64,000 nucleotides of DNA, from contig NZ_CP095855.1 of assembly GCF_023100805.1 (NCBI RefSeq), positions 5,621,001 through 5,685,000 of the forward strand, given 5' to 3'. The stretch is from Chitinophaga filiformis. Lineage in GTDB: Bacteria; Bacteroidota; Bacteroidia; Chitinophagales; Chitinophagaceae. Numbering within the stretch: position 1 is the first letter of the stretch; the number at the start of each line of letters is the position of its first letter. Of this stretch, positions 54,040-63,010 are shown one piece after another. Under the pieces are notes generated by a model, which was given only the letters and a program-made list of their open reading frames with translations, had not been told where the DNA came from and searched no databases. The translations under genes were made by a program, and so were the position numbers.

Positions 54040-54516
54040 ATGACATTTGAAGAAATCTACAAAACATATTGGCAAAAGATCTTTCGATTATGTCTGGGAT
54101 ATGTGAACGATTTCGATTGGGCCAAAGACATTGCGCAGGAAACCTTTATCATTGTCTGGCAACAGCTTCCCAAATTCAGGAACGAATCAGCTATTGGCAC
54201 ATGGATATTCCGGATTGCGACAAACAATTGTTTAAGGCAAATTGAGAAAGACAAACGCACTCCTAAAACGGCATTACCCGATGACCTGAAAGAGGAACAA
54301 CAAGTCTCTATTGAACCACAGATCCGGTTCCTGTATCAATGTATTGCCGAACTACCCGAAACAGACCGCATCATTATATCATTAGAACTGGAAGATGTTA
54401 AACAAGCCGAAATAGCAAGCATTACAGGGCTTTCAGAGGCCAACATCAGGGTAAAGATCCACAGGATCAAAGAAAAATTATCTCAAAAATTTAAAACCCA
54501 TGTCCATGAGCAATAA
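54040..54516 (+). CDS. ECF-type RNA polymerase sigma factor
   Basis: 158 residues. Sigma region 2 is MTFEEIYKTYWQKIFRLCLG to AKDIAQETFIIVWQQLPKF, and region 4 is LPETDRIIISLELEDVKQAE with the HTH IASITGLSEANIRVKIHRIK. It recruits RNA polymerase to a small regulon. The downstream gene overlaps its last 11 nt, which marks translational coupling, and probably encodes its membrane partner. Confidence 0.9.
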   Translation: MTFEEIYKTYWQKIFRLCLGYVNDFDWAKDIAQETFIIVWQQLPKFRNESAIGTWIFRIATNNCLRQIEKDKRTPKTALPDDLKEEQQVSIEPQIRFLYQCIAELPETDRIIISLELEDVKQAEIASITGLSEANIRVKIHRIKEKLSQKFKTHVHEQ

Positions 54517-55099
54517 TATAGATTTCAAGGCTTTGTGGCAACAGCAACCGGTAATCGAACCCGACATGAAGGATTTAATGAACCGCTTGCACCAGTTTAA
54601 GCAATCGAATATCAGAAGACTTATAAAGACCAATATTTTATTGATTGCAACAAGTTTGTTTATTGGCTTTATATGGTATTATTATCAGCCGCAGTTCATC
54701 ACCACCAAAATGGGTATAGTAATAACTGTTTTAGCCATGGTTATTTTCCTGCTCGTTTATAATAGAATGCTTGCATTGTTCAATAAAATCGACAATACAA
54801 GCGATAACACTCACTACCTGCAAAACCTGATCCTCATAAAAGGCAAACAACGGTTTTTACAACATACCATGATGAATGTATATTTCATCATGCTTATGGC
54901 CGGCATTTCTTTGTATATGTATGAATACACCTCGCGCATGACAATGACGGCCGGAATAATTACCTATGCAGTTACATTGGCCTGGATCCTTTTCAACTGG
55001 TTTTACTTAAGACCTAAGGTGGTCAAAAAACAGCAGGCAAAGCTGGACGATCTGATTTCAAAATTTGAAGGTATCAATAAACAAATACTTGATAGCTGA
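54506..55099 (+). CDS. Membrane protein coupled to the ECF sigma factor (possible anti-sigma partner)
   Basis: 197 residues from the ATG at 54506 (MSNNIDFKALWQQQPV); an ATG at 54500 is also in frame. The N-terminal soluble part of about 45 residues is followed by four TM segments (about 45-65, 70-95, 118-138, 145-165) and a basic Lys-rich tail. It overlaps the sigma gene, so it likely controls sigma activity. I see no classical zinc-finger anti-sigma motif, so this is inferred from position. A terminator follows. Confidence 0.7.
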   Translation: MSNNIDFKALWQQQPVIEPDMKDLMNRLHQFKQSNIRRLIKTNILLIATSLFIGFIWYYYQPQFITTKMGIVITVLAMVIFLLVYNRMLALFNKIDNTSDNTHYLQNLILIKGKQRFLQHTMMNVYFIMLMAGISLYMYEYTSRMTMTAGIITYAVTLAWILFNWFYLRPKVVKKQQAKLDDLISKFEGINKQILDS

Positions 55100-55170
55100 A
55101 AATGAAAATCAGATGCCCTGCCAATACGATAATGATTTTATTATTGAGAAAACTTATCATTGGAATTACA

Positions 55171-55210
55171 AAGCCCTTCAAATCAAACGATCTGAAGGGC
55201 TTCTTTTTTT
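55171..55210 (+). terminator. Terminator of the sigma-factor operon
   Basis: A stem AAGCCCTTCA/TGAAGGGCTT with a 12-nt loop is followed by CTTTTTTT. Confidence 0.9.
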
Positions 55211-55280
55211 AGTTGAGGCCACCGGGAATTCTAACGAAGTCTGTGAAGCCTTGTTACCTGCCGGTTATTTTTCAATGTTC

Positions 55281-56081
55281 TTAAACATGATAAATTAGTC
55301 CGCTACCCTTATCCAGCGATTTGATACTTACCATATCATCGAAAGACAACTCAAAGTCAAATACATTGAAATTTTCATTTATCCTTTTCAGATTGGCTGA
55401 TTTGGGAATAACTACGACTTCCCTCTGAATTAACCATCGTAGCACCACCTGGGCAATACTCTTATTATATTTGTCTGAAAGTGCCTTTAGAAGTTCACTA
55501 TTAAAGAGATTATTTCTACCCTGCGCAAAGGGAGCCCATGACTCCAACTGGACTCCTTGAGATCTCATAGTTTTTTGCATCTCCGTTTTTTGGGAAAACG
55601 GATGCGTTTCCACCTGATTAATTGCCGGTATCACGCTATGCTGCTCAAGTAAATGCCCGATCTGATCCGTAGTGAAATTACTTACACCTATAGCCCTTAC
55701 TTTACCTTCTTTATATAATTCTTCCATTGCCGTCCAGGAAGAATTTATGTCTCCCTGCGGGAGATGGATCAAATACAGATCAATATAGTCAAGACCCAAT
55801 TTTCCTAGTGATGTCTCAAAGGCCCGCTTTGCATTTTCATACCCGGAATTCGCTGGCAAGAACTTTGTGGTCACAAAGATTTCCTCCCGTTTGACATTAC
55901 TTTTTTTAATCGCCCTACCCACTGATTCCTCATTATGGTATGCAGCAGCTGTGTCGATCAATCTGTAGCCAACATTCAAAGCGTTTAGCACAGCCTGCTC
56001 ACACGCTGAACCGTCTCGAAGCAAGTAAGTACCAAAACCAAGCAGTGGCATTTCTATGCCGTTATTTAATGTTATGTCCAT
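55281..56081 (-). CDS. Aldo/keto reductase (AKR, 2,5-diketogluconate reductase type)
   Basis: 266 residues from the ATG at 56081 (MDITLNNGIEMPLLGFGTYL); an in-frame ATG 33 nt upstream lacks family likeness. The tetrad Asp43, Tyr48, Lys73 and His106 is complete (LIDTAAAYHN, TTKFLP, LIHLPQG). The NADPH site is VVIPKSANLKRINENF. It reduces aldehydes or ketones with NADPH. It lies 134 nt downstream of the second AKR in the same orientation and may be co-transcribed. Confidence 0.9.
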   Translation of the reverse strand: MDITLNNGIEMPLLGFGTYLLRDGSACEQAVLNALNVGYRLIDTAAAYHNEESVGRAIKKSNVKREEIFVTTKFLPANSGYENAKRAFETSLGKLGLDYIDLYLIHLPQGDINSSWTAMEELYKEGKVRAIGVSNFTTDQIGHLLEQHSVIPAINQVETHPFSQKTEMQKTMRSQGVQLESWAPFAQGRNNLFNSELLKALSDKYNKSIAQVVLRWLIQREVVVIPKSANLKRINENFNVFDFELSFDDMVSIKSLDKGSGLIYHV

Positions 56082-56214
56082 CACTTTGTACCTGTCTGTA
56101 TGCTGTTCCCGCATACTTTTTTAATCACTTGAATTAGGAGGAAGAATTTCATTCCGGTTGCGGCGGTGATAGAAATTAGTCGCCATAGAAGGACGTATCA
56201 CGGCTATGCCTCAC

Positions 56215-57198
56215 CTACCTGCCTTGCAGGTCTGCCAGGCTTGCGGGATAACGTTCTCCCTGAAGGCGGATGTTCTCCAAAGCCTTATTGATATTGACCA
56301 GGTCAGCATTACTTAAAGTGACGTTTGCACTGCCTGTATTTTCTTCCAGGCGAGTCATTTTTGTAGTTCCCGGAATCGGTACAATCCATGGCTTTTTCGC
56401 CAGCAGCCATGCCAGTGCAATCTGCGCCGGCGTTGCGTTGTGTTCTGCCGCAATCTTTGTTACCAGGTCAACAATGGCCTCATTGGCTTCGCGGTTTTCT
56501 TTGCTGAAACGAGGCAGGACATTTCTCCAATCGGTCTTGTCAAATTCAGTATCCGCATTCATCTTACCCGTTAAAAAACCTTTTCCCAGCGGGCTAAACG
56601 GAACGAAGCCAATGCCCAATTCTTCAAGCAATGGAATGATCTCTTTCTCGGGTTCGCGCCAGAACATGGAATACTCACTTTGCAGGGCTGCCAAAGGTTG
56701 TACGGCATGCGCCCTGCGTATACTTTGCACGCCCGCTTCACTCATACCGAAGTATTTTACTTTGCCCTCGGCAATCAGATCTTTTACGGTTCCGGCAACG
56801 TCTTCAACAGGTACATCCGGGTCTACGCGATGTTGATAAAACAAGTCGATATAATCGGTTTGCAGGTACCGGAGCGAGTTTTCCGCCACCTGCCTGATGC
56901 GTTCCGGGCGACTATTCAATCCATCTGTATTCCTGCCGTTCTTAAAGCCAAATTTAGTGGCGATGACTACTTTATCACGTACATTGTGCAATGCTTTTCC
57001 TACCAACTGTTCATTGGCACCTTGTCCATATACTTCTGCGGTATCGAAGAAAGTAATGCCCCATTCATACGCCTGCTGAATGATTGCAATAGCATCTTTC
57101 TCGTTTGTTGCCGGACCATAACCGTGGCTTAGTCCCATGCAGCCGAAACCAAGTTCGGATACTTCTAATCCTGAGGTTCCTAATTGTCGTGTTTTCAT
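56215..57198 (-). CDS. Aldo/keto reductase (AKR13/YajO-like, 327 residues)
   Basis: 327 residues. The catalytic tetrad is Asp52, Tyr57, Lys82 and His123 (FFDTAEVYGQG, VVIATKFGF, LFYQHRVDP). The cofactor end is VPIPGTTKMTRLEENTGS. It is an NADPH-dependent oxidoreductase of unknown physiological substrate. It is divergent from the AraC regulator at 57350, a usual sign that the regulator controls it. It is only distantly related to the neighbouring AKR. Confidence 0.92.
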   Translation of the reverse strand: MKTRQLGTSGLEVSELGFGCMGLSHGYGPATNEKDAIAIIQQAYEWGITFFDTAEVYGQGANEQLVGKALHNVRDKVVIATKFGFKNGRNTDGLNSRPERIRQVAENSLRYLQTDYIDLFYQHRVDPDVPVEDVAGTVKDLIAEGKVKYFGMSEAGVQSIRRAHAVQPLAALQSEYSMFWREPEKEIIPLLEELGIGFVPFSPLGKGFLTGKMNADTEFDKTDWRNVLPRFSKENREANEAIVDLVTKIAAEHNATPAQIALAWLLAKKPWIVPIPGTTKMTRLEENTGSANVTLSNADLVNINKALENIRLQGERYPASLADLQGR

Positions 57199-57321
57199 TT
57201 TGTATATTTTCTACTACAAAATTGAGGAGGAAGGGTGAGCCGTTTTGTATACAGATTACAGAGTTTCCTACCAATATTACTGATTCGGAGAGCCGGTGTC
57301 AAAAAGGATTGCCGGAAACTG

Positions 57322-57329
57322 TAATTTTG
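57322..57329 (+). promoter_or_regulatory. Putative -7 element of the AraC gene at 57350
   Basis: TAATTTTG matches TAnnTTTG, 20 nt before the ATG. No TTG at the right -33 distance. Confidence 0.35.
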
Positions 57330-57349
57330 TAGCGATAGACGAATAAGGT

Positions 57350-58246
57350 ATGGAAGAGATCGTAAAAATTGACAGTATCGCGCAATACAATACCATACGG
57401 GGCGTGACCACCAAACATCCGCTGGTTACGGTGATTGACCTCTCAAAAGCGCAACCGATGCCTGCCGGGGCATTCAACCTGGGTTTGTATGCGATTGGGT
57501 TGAAAGAGCTGAACCATGGCCAATTGCGATATGGAAGAAGGCATTATGACTACCAGGAAGGGAGCCTGATATTCGTAGCGCCCGGGCAGGTGGTAGGTGT
57601 GCAAGCCGGCTTTGAACCATTTACCCCGAAGGGCTGGATATTGCTCTTTCATCCCGACCTGATAAACGGCACTCCATTGGGCAAACACATGCAGGAATAT
57701 TCTTTCTTTTCGTATGATGTGAATGAAGCACTTCACCTCTCGGACAAGGAGAAAAGTATTGTGATTGATTGCTTTTCAAAAATAGAGTATGAACTCGATC
57801 AAAATATAGACAAGCACAGTAAAAGACTGATCGCATCCAACATCGAGTTGCTGCTCAATTACTGTATCCGTTTTTACGACCGCCAGTTCATCACGCGCGA
57901 CAATGCAAACAAAGGAATCCTGGAACGGCTTGAACACTTATTGAAGGACTATTTTTCATCCGACAAACCGCAGCTCGAAGGCTTGCCTTCCGTAGCTTAT
58001 TGCGCCGAAGCCCTGCATTTATCACCTAATTATTTTGGCGACCTGGTGAAGAAAGAAACCGGCAGATCTGCTCAGGAATACATTCAATCAAAAGTGATAG
58101 ATGTGGCGAAAGAGAGAGTGTTTGACATGAATAAATCTGTGAGTGAAATTGCTTACGAATTGGGCTTTAAATATCCACAGCATTTCACCCGTTTATTCAA
58201 ACAAAAAGTAGGCGTCACCCCGAATGATTACCGGATGATGAATTAA
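57350..58246 (+). CDS. AraC-family regulator, divergent from the aldo/keto reductase
   Basis: 298 residues. The N-terminal sensing part has no named cupin signature, but HYDYQEGSLIFVAPGQVVGV fits the AraC-type ligand domain. The C-terminal double HTH has LPSVAYCAEALHLSPNYFGD LVKKETGRSAQEY and VSEIAYELGFKYPQHFTRLF KQKVG. It is likely to activate the aldo/keto reductase across a 151-nt divergent gap. It is a paralog of the regulator at 58271, which it meets tail to tail with a 24-nt gap. Confidence 0.9.
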   Translation: MEEIVKIDSIAQYNTIRGVTTKHPLVTVIDLSKAQPMPAGAFNLGLYAIGLKELNHGQLRYGRRHYDYQEGSLIFVAPGQVVGVQAGFEPFTPKGWILLFHPDLINGTPLGKHMQEYSFFSYDVNEALHLSDKEKSIVIDCFSKIEYELDQNIDKHSKRLIASNIELLLNYCIRFYDRQFITRDNANKGILERLEHLLKDYFSSDKPQLEGLPSVAYCAEALHLSPNYFGDLVKKETGRSAQEYIQSKVIDVAKERVFDMNKSVSEIAYELGFKYPQHFTRLFKQKVGVTPNDYRMMN

Positions 58247-58270
58247 ATGAACTCGTTTAAAATTACCCTT

Positions 58271-59197
58271 TTAGTCATTGAATGACTCCCGAAAGGCGAG
58301 CGGTGACATACCGGTTTTCGCTTTAAAGATCCTGCTGAAAGATTGCGGGTGTTCAAAGCCTAATTCGTAGGCAATCTCATTTAAGGATAAGTTTGTTGAA
58401 GAAATACGTTCTTTCGCAACTGCAATTAATTTCTCCTGGATATGCTGTTGTGTATTACGCCCTGTTGTTGTAGTGAGCAGTGAGCTAAGGTAATTTCGGG
58501 AAATATGAAGCCGGTCGGCGACCTGCTGTACGGTAGGGACGCCAGCATACATGAGGCTATCGCCGGAAAATGCTTCTGTAAGAACATCTTCTAATCTTTC
58601 AAGAATTTCGTGATTAGCGATCTTACGCGTCAGGAATTGCCGGTGATAGAAGCGGTCGGCATAATTAAGCAAAGCTTCCAACTGGCTAACAATAATATGC
58701 TGGCTAAACCTATCCATATTGCCCTGATACTCCTGTTGAATATTCTGTAGGATACCCACAATGATGCCCTCTTCTTTGTCAGACAAAAACAAGGCTTCAT
58801 TGACGGAATAGTCAAAGAACTCGTATTTTTTAATGCCCTTTGCCAAAGGTGTGTTCCAAAGAAAGTCGGGGTGGATCAGGAGCATCCACCCTCTGACTTC
58901 ATTGCCGGCATCAGTTTCATCCTGCTTCATGCCAAACACCTGGCCAGGTGACATAAAATATAGAATGCCCTCGTCAAAATCATACCGCCGTTGCCCATAT
59001 CTCAGATTAAGATTGAAATTTCGTTTGAGGGAAATGCAATAAAAATCAAATATCATTGAACCGGCCACTTCCAAAAACTCCTCATTGACAGCACTCAACT
59101 GCAGAACGCTGATCGATGGATGCATTGGCGGCGGAAATTTCCTGAGTCGATGCAGCTCACTGATAGAATGAATATGAAAAGGCGATGTATTTTTCAT
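58271..59197 (-). CDS. AraC-family regulator, paralog of 57350
   Basis: 308 residues. It shares with its neighbour the RRYDFDEGILYFMSPGQVFG block in the sensing domain, the SVNEALFLSDKEEGI block, and the HTH pair (VPTVQQVADRLHISRNYLSS and LNEIAYELGFEHPQSFSRIF). Similarity through both domains shows an old duplication. It is transcribed away from 57350. The start codon is 20 nt before the SnoaL-like gene end, so the two minus-strand genes run in the same direction. Confidence 0.9.
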   Translation of the reverse strand: MKNTSPFHIHSISELHRLRKFPPPMHPSISVLQLSAVNEEFLEVAGSMIFDFYCISLKRNFNLNLRYGQRRYDFDEGILYFMSPGQVFGMKQDETDAGNEVRGWMLLIHPDFLWNTPLAKGIKKYEFFDYSVNEALFLSDKEEGIIVGILQNIQQEYQGNMDRFSQHIIVSQLEALLNYADRFYHRQFLTRKIANHEILERLEDVLTEAFSGDSLMYAGVPTVQQVADRLHISRNYLSSLLTTTTGRNTQQHIQEKLIAVAKERISSTNLSLNEIAYELGFEHPQSFSRIFKAKTGMSPLAFRESFND

Positions 59198-59215
59198 AAG
59201 GTAAAACTACGAAAT

Positions 59216-59635
59216 TTAGTGTCCCTGCAGGTTACCCAGCACCTTAGCCATGTTGCTTTGCACCCAATGCTCCACATATCTCCCGTTCTGAAGCCGGATG
59301 ATCTCTATTGCTTCAATACTCATTTGATTACCGGTGGCAGGGAGGCCAAACAAATTGCCACTATGAATGCCAGAGATGACTTTATGCGTTACAACTAAGT
59401 CATTCTCTGCAATCTGCCTTAAAACAGTCACTTTAATATCGGACAATCCGGTATGGAGCGCATTCAAAAAATGATGAAAGCTATCTTTCCCATTTGGCAG
59501 CCCCTGCGGGGTGGCATGATTAATCACCTCGTCAGATACCAGATCGTCCAATGCGATTGTGTCATTTTGTTCTATACAGGCTTTGTCGAAATGAAGGATA
59601 ATGGCCTTGTTCTTTTCCAGATCTGAAGTATACAT
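59216..59635 (-). CDS. SnoaL-like/NTF2-fold protein
   Basis: 139 residues from the ATG at 59635 (MYTSDLEKNKAIILHFDKAC); a start 21 nt upstream is less likely. Family marks are LVSDEVINHATPQGLPNGKD SF in the first half and NQMSIEAIEIIRLQNGRYVE HW in the second. SnoaL-like proteins are small cone-shaped hydrolases, isomerases or carriers, and this one has no assigned substrate. It lies upstream of the AraC gene at 58271, with an 18-nt gap. Confidence 0.85.
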   Translation of the reverse strand: MYTSDLEKNKAIILHFDKACIEQNDTIALDDLVSDEVINHATPQGLPNGKDSFHHFLNALHTGLSDIKVTVLRQIAENDLVVTHKVISGIHSGNLFGLPATGNQMSIEAIEIIRLQNGRYVEHWVQSNMAKVLGNLQGH

Positions 59636-60006
59636 GATAGTAAATTTTGACTGCAAATTTCCCGTACAACGTGAAAATGGAATTAACCAGATGTAAGGAA
59701 TCTATAGCTATATGTATGATAATCTCCAGAGGTTGCGCGCAACGGGAAGATTGGTTATGGACGCGATTATTGGCAGATCTATTCATCGCAATTTCAAAAG
59801 AGGCCTGTCCCTCCAATCACATGCCTCGCTGTGCAGGCTATCATATACTTGTCAATTCCTTGATTTTTTGCCATCAGAGTAAGTTTGCAGCCCAGGGAAA
59901 CTTTCCAGGCATCGCAATGTGGTGATAAGGTGCCTTTACATGAACTGTTCGCAAAACCAATACAACAAAATTTCAAAGCGCAAAATGATAATCAATTGAA
60001 ATTCTT
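59636..60006. other. 371-nt gap without a supported gene
   Basis: Small open frames exist on both strands, up to about 90 codons, but none has recognisable features. The sequence before the SnoaL gene must hold its promoter; no clear TAnnTTTG is seen. Confidence 0.3.
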
Positions 60007-60915
60007 TTAATAATATTCTATCTTTCTCTCTATAGAAGATTTCAAGCTGCCATCCACATTGTAAGTTGTTCTCTTTATCCAGTTATTATTTTTATCATAA
60101 ACATATTCATGCCGGTAAGAGTCTTTTTTATTTAATTCACCGGAAATTTTGCATATACATTCGGTTCCATTGCCATTGGCGTCATAGGCATTAGTACATT
60201 CATAGATCCTATAATTACTGGTGGAACGATATTGAATGATTTGCTGGTTTTTGTTGTATATATGTAGCGTCTTGTCTTCAAATGATCCATGATGGTAACT
60301 TGTTGCTTCTACCGTATCGCCACTGTATTTCCATTCGGTTTTCCGGGTACATATTTTTTCGTTGTCGTAATAAGTCTCCATCGAAGTGGGCCGGCCTTTC
60401 GAATCGTATGTATACTTATAAGCGTCTGAGCCCGAGCCCAAACCGCGCGAAGTATAACTACCGCTTGCGTCATATGTTCTTTCATCTTTATATTTTACTC
60501 CTCCGAAACGGTCATAATTAATAAATTCAATCATCCTGCCCTCTTCATCAAATGCATAGGTGCATTTATAAGCCAGGCTGTTATCTTCATCATAAGCGGT
60601 AAGATGGGTATAGTTGCCTGCCTTATCGTACTCGTATACAATCCTTCTTTGAAATTCTTCATTTAGCAGAAAAGTAGTTTGCTCTTCCAAATTTCCATCT
60701 TTTCTAAACTTAAAATATTCCTTTGTAACAAAGTTGCTCAATGCACTATCGGGAATATACTGTTTGTAATTGAACTCAATAATGGATTTTACCCTGCCTT
60801 TTACATTATAGGTCTTCCAGTTCATTTGATATTCTTTATTTGGCTTAACAGGGCCCGAATTGCACCGGGCTAACGAAGTACATAAAAAAAGAATAGCAAT
60901 TAAAATGTTGCGCAT
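60007..60915 (-). CDS. Exported protein with YD/RHS-like repeats
   Basis: 302 residues. The N-terminus (MRNILIAILFLCTSLARC) is a signal peptide with a Cys at 18, compatible with a lipoprotein. The mature part repeats a YxYDxxGN-type pattern: YEYDKAGNYTHLTAYDEDN, YAFDEEGRMIEFINYD, YTYDSKGRPTSMETYYDN, NAYDANGNGTECICK and YVYDKNNNWIKRTTYN. This is like single YD-type beta-strand repeats rather than a full RHS shell. The function is unknown. Confidence 0.75.
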   Translation of the reverse strand: MRNILIAILFLCTSLARCNSGPVKPNKEYQMNWKTYNVKGRVKSIIEFNYKQYIPDSALSNFVTKEYFKFRKDGNLEEQTTFLLNEEFQRRIVYEYDKAGNYTHLTAYDEDNSLAYKCTYAFDEEGRMIEFINYDRFGGVKYKDERTYDASGSYTSRGLGSGSDAYKYTYDSKGRPTSMETYYDNEKICTRKTEWKYSGDTVEATSYHHGSFEDKTLHIYNKNQQIIQYRSTSNYRIYECTNAYDANGNGTECICKISGELNKKDSYRHEYVYDKNNNWIKRTTYNVDGSLKSSIERKIEYY

Positions 60916-61007
60916 AGGTATGATTTAAGGGCTTTGAAAGCGCTAAAATATAAGATTTATGTCTAAAGTGAAAAAGTTTGCCCATACCCGTTTGTCCCTC
61001 TATGGAC

Positions 61008-61189
61008 AGTTCACCATTGATCAGTAACATTTATCTGCACTATGTGCTGGATGAATGGTCCTTCAGACAAATACAGCCACTACTGAAGGCGATAGCTTTC
61101 TTATCCGTTTTGCTGATGATTTTCTGTAAGTGTTTACTAACAAGGAAGAGGCATTGGGGGTTATGCAAGCGTTGCCTTTACCAGACACT
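61008..61189 (+). pseudogene. Group II intron reverse transcriptase remnant
   Basis: Frame one reads SSPLISNIYLHYVLDEWS, a typical stretch of group II intron RTs. From 61088 the next frame continues GDSFLIRFADDFL (the YADD-type catalytic box), then a stop (TAA, 61127) and VFTNKEEALGVMQALP. Order and spacing fit one RT with a frameshift and a stop. Both upstream and downstream parts of the RT and the maturase domain are missing. Confidence 0.65.
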
Positions 61190-61230
61190 AATAATACATC
61201 ATACTTAAATCCTGGTAAAAAGAAAACATC

Positions 61231-61683
61231 ATGAGTCAGCACCTTGATCTGTTTCAACAATGGTCAAAAAGACCAGTTGTACAATATAAGAAAACGGCTG
61301 CCGGTAAGTTTTGCGTTGTGTAAACCCGCGTATCTTCCAAAGAATAATATGCAACCAACTTGAGCCTGGATACATAGAAACGAGCCATTGAGGAGTTTGC
61401 AGCCCGTAACGAATTGCTATTATGGGTTACTTGGCGGAACTATGAAAGCGCCAGCACCGATGGTCGAAAGGAGTTTCAGCGAATGCCAGAGGTCATTAAA
61501 AAGAACAAGGAGAAAGTAACCCATATTCTGGTGTATTTGCTCGGTAGGTTTAGTCCGACCAGCGATAGTACTATGCGGCTGTCTAAAGAACTCCGGGAGA
61601 AATATGGCGTTACCATCATTGCGGTTACGCAGCCCATTGATACTAGCAATCCGGCGGGTGTTCAATATGAACTATGCCTTTGA
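61231..61683 (+). pseudogene. Serine recombinase (resolvase-type) pseudogene, truncated
   Basis: One frame from ATG at 61231 to TGA at 61681 reads MSQHLDLFQQWSKRPVVQYK... then TRVSSKE, NLSLDT, RAIEEFAARNE, YESASTDGRKEFQRM, KVTHILVYLLGRFSPTSD and EKYGVTIIAVTQPIDTSNPA G. These blocks, in order, are the catalytic domain of a large serine recombinase, with the nucleophile Ser in TRVS. Three in-frame stops lie at 61321 (TAA), 61345 (TAA) and 61375 (TAG), where family members have sense codons such as Tyr and Gln. The recombinase and zinc-ribbon domains are missing after about residue 150. It is dead, and it lies 100 nt from the 3' end of the tRNA-Pro gene. Confidence 0.8.
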
Positions 61684-61750
61684 CCGGCATCATGAAGCTG
61701 ATCCCCAATCCCACGCCTGAAGCGTATTTCAGAAAGTCATAAAAATAAAC

Positions 61751-61772
61751 AAGGCAGCATTTCTGCTGCCTT
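61751..61772 (-). terminator. Terminator of the tRNA-Pro gene
   Basis: A 9-bp stem AAGGCAGCA/TGCTGCCTT has a 4-nt loop. On the minus strand it is followed by GTTTATTTTTAT, 11 nt past the tRNA 3' end. Confidence 0.7.
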
Positions 61773-61783
61773 GTCCAGTTTCG

Positions 61784-61857
61784 TCGGGACGACTAGATTC
61801 GAACTAGCGACCCCTTGCACCCCATGCAAGTGCGCTACCGGGCTGCGCTACGTCCCG
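61784..61857 (-). tRNA. tRNA-Pro (anticodon GGG)
   Basis: The minus strand folds into a 74-nt cloverleaf: acceptor stem CGGGACG/CGTCCCG, discriminator A, D-arm GCGC...GCGC, anticodon stem CTTGC/GCAAG with loop ATGGGGT (anticodon GGG, G37), and T-arm GCTAG-TTCGAAT-CTAGT. CCA is not encoded; CGA follows the discriminator. It reads CCC/CCU codons. A TACATTTG promoter element and a terminator flank it. Confidence 0.93.
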
Positions 61858-61890
61858 AACCGGTACCACCGCTTTTTCAACGGCGGGATG

Positions 61891-61898
61891 CAAATGTA
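61891..61898 (-). promoter_or_regulatory. Putative -7 element of tRNA-Pro
   Basis: The minus strand reads TACATTTG, a full TAnnTTTG match, 33 nt before the mature tRNA 5' end. The remaining 61899-62044 is AT-rich with no gene seen. Confidence 0.45.
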
Positions 61899-62044
61899 AC
61901 AATAAATTTCATTTTTTAAAATTTTAAAGCACTTATTTTCCGGATCCCTCCGATCAGATTAGCTGAGGCTTATATAATTGACTGTCAGACTGCTACAAGG
62001 CGCATTAAATTACAAAGTACATCCGAAGAACAGCAACCACCCTT

Positions 62045-62914
62045 TTATCGACAAAAGTGCTTCATTAGTTTCACCTGGTCGGATGTCACCCGTGTCTGAT
62101 CATAGGCCAGATACAGGGTATTCTCAGTTTTCTCCATACCAGCCCAGATTATTTTCAGATCATCGTCCACCATATAGTCTGTCGCTATTGTCAAAGCAGT
62201 ACAATGCTTAAGCGATTTTAAGATAATATTCATGTCGGGAATTACGCAGTATGGTGTAATGACCGGGCGCTTGTAGAAGTTCTTTTGCCAGAACCTGCGT
62301 ACGATAGCGAGGTCTGTCGTGTATGCTATCCATGGTTGAGATAACAGCCATGTCTCAGCATTTTCCCATTCCTGTTTGCTGACATAAATATCAAATGCTG
62401 TCGTGTCAATGGTCTTATTGCCTGCTATGACAAAAGTCTCCTGTCGCACAGGTTCGAAAGCAAGGCCCTTGAAATCGCTCATTTTAGTTGCCACTACAAA
62501 GTCCAGGCTGCCCCTCTGTAACTTGCTGAGTAACTCTTTAGTGCGTCCAAAAGACAAAATAAGGTGAGCATCAATAGTGGTGATCTTTTCAGCTAATACG
62601 GACTGGAAATACTCCTGTACACATCCCAGCCGGATGACAGGCAATTGCTTTTTCAGGCAGGCAGCATTGAAACTCGCTTCCACTTTCTCCAGTTTCTCCA
62701 GCGGCCCCACTACCTGTGTATAAAACAATTTACCGTAATCGGTAGGCACCAGTTTCGGCTTCCGTTCAAACAATGGCTTTCCAACATTCGCTTCCAGGGA
62801 AGACAGGTGCTGGCTCACATTGGGCTGTGATATAAACAAAGCCTTTGCAGCCGCTGTCAGCGATCCTGTTTCATAAACGGCCTTAAATGTTCTATACCAT
62901 TCTAAGTTCACCAT
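62045..62914 (-). CDS. LysR-family transcriptional regulator
   Basis: 289 residues. The winged HTH is MVNLEWYRTFKAVYETGSLT AAAKALFISQPNVSQHLSSL EANVGKPLFERKP, at residues 1-53. The C-terminal two-lobe effector domain follows (VIRLGCVQEYFQSVLAEKI and later segments). It is divergent from the esterase gene at 63011, across 96 nt containing several AT-rich dyads such as ATAAATATTTTTAT, so it probably regulates that gene and itself. The inducer is unknown. Confidence 0.9.
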   Translation of the reverse strand: MVNLEWYRTFKAVYETGSLTAAAKALFISQPNVSQHLSSLEANVGKPLFERKPKLVPTDYGKLFYTQVVGPLEKLEKVEASFNAACLKKQLPVIRLGCVQEYFQSVLAEKITTIDAHLILSFGRTKELLSKLQRGSLDFVVATKMSDFKGLAFEPVRQETFVIAGNKTIDTTAFDIYVSKQEWENAETWLLSQPWIAYTTDLAIVRRFWQKNFYKRPVITPYCVIPDMNIILKSLKHCTALTIATDYMVDDDLKIIWAGMEKTENTLYLAYDQTRVTSDQVKLMKHFCR

Positions 62915-63010
62915 GGCATAAAGCTATAAATATTTTTATAACCACCAATAAATCACATTATTTTATTTATAAATGCACAGTACAGAAATTTGCATTAAAA
63001 CGATAATAAA

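Noticed and set aside
55065..55298. Open frame of 77 codons overlapping the sigma-partner gene
   Set aside because: It starts inside the preceding gene and runs through a strong terminator hairpin (55171-55210); no family features.
59647..59976. Small open frames on both strands
   Set aside because: No start context, no homology signs, and mutual overlap.
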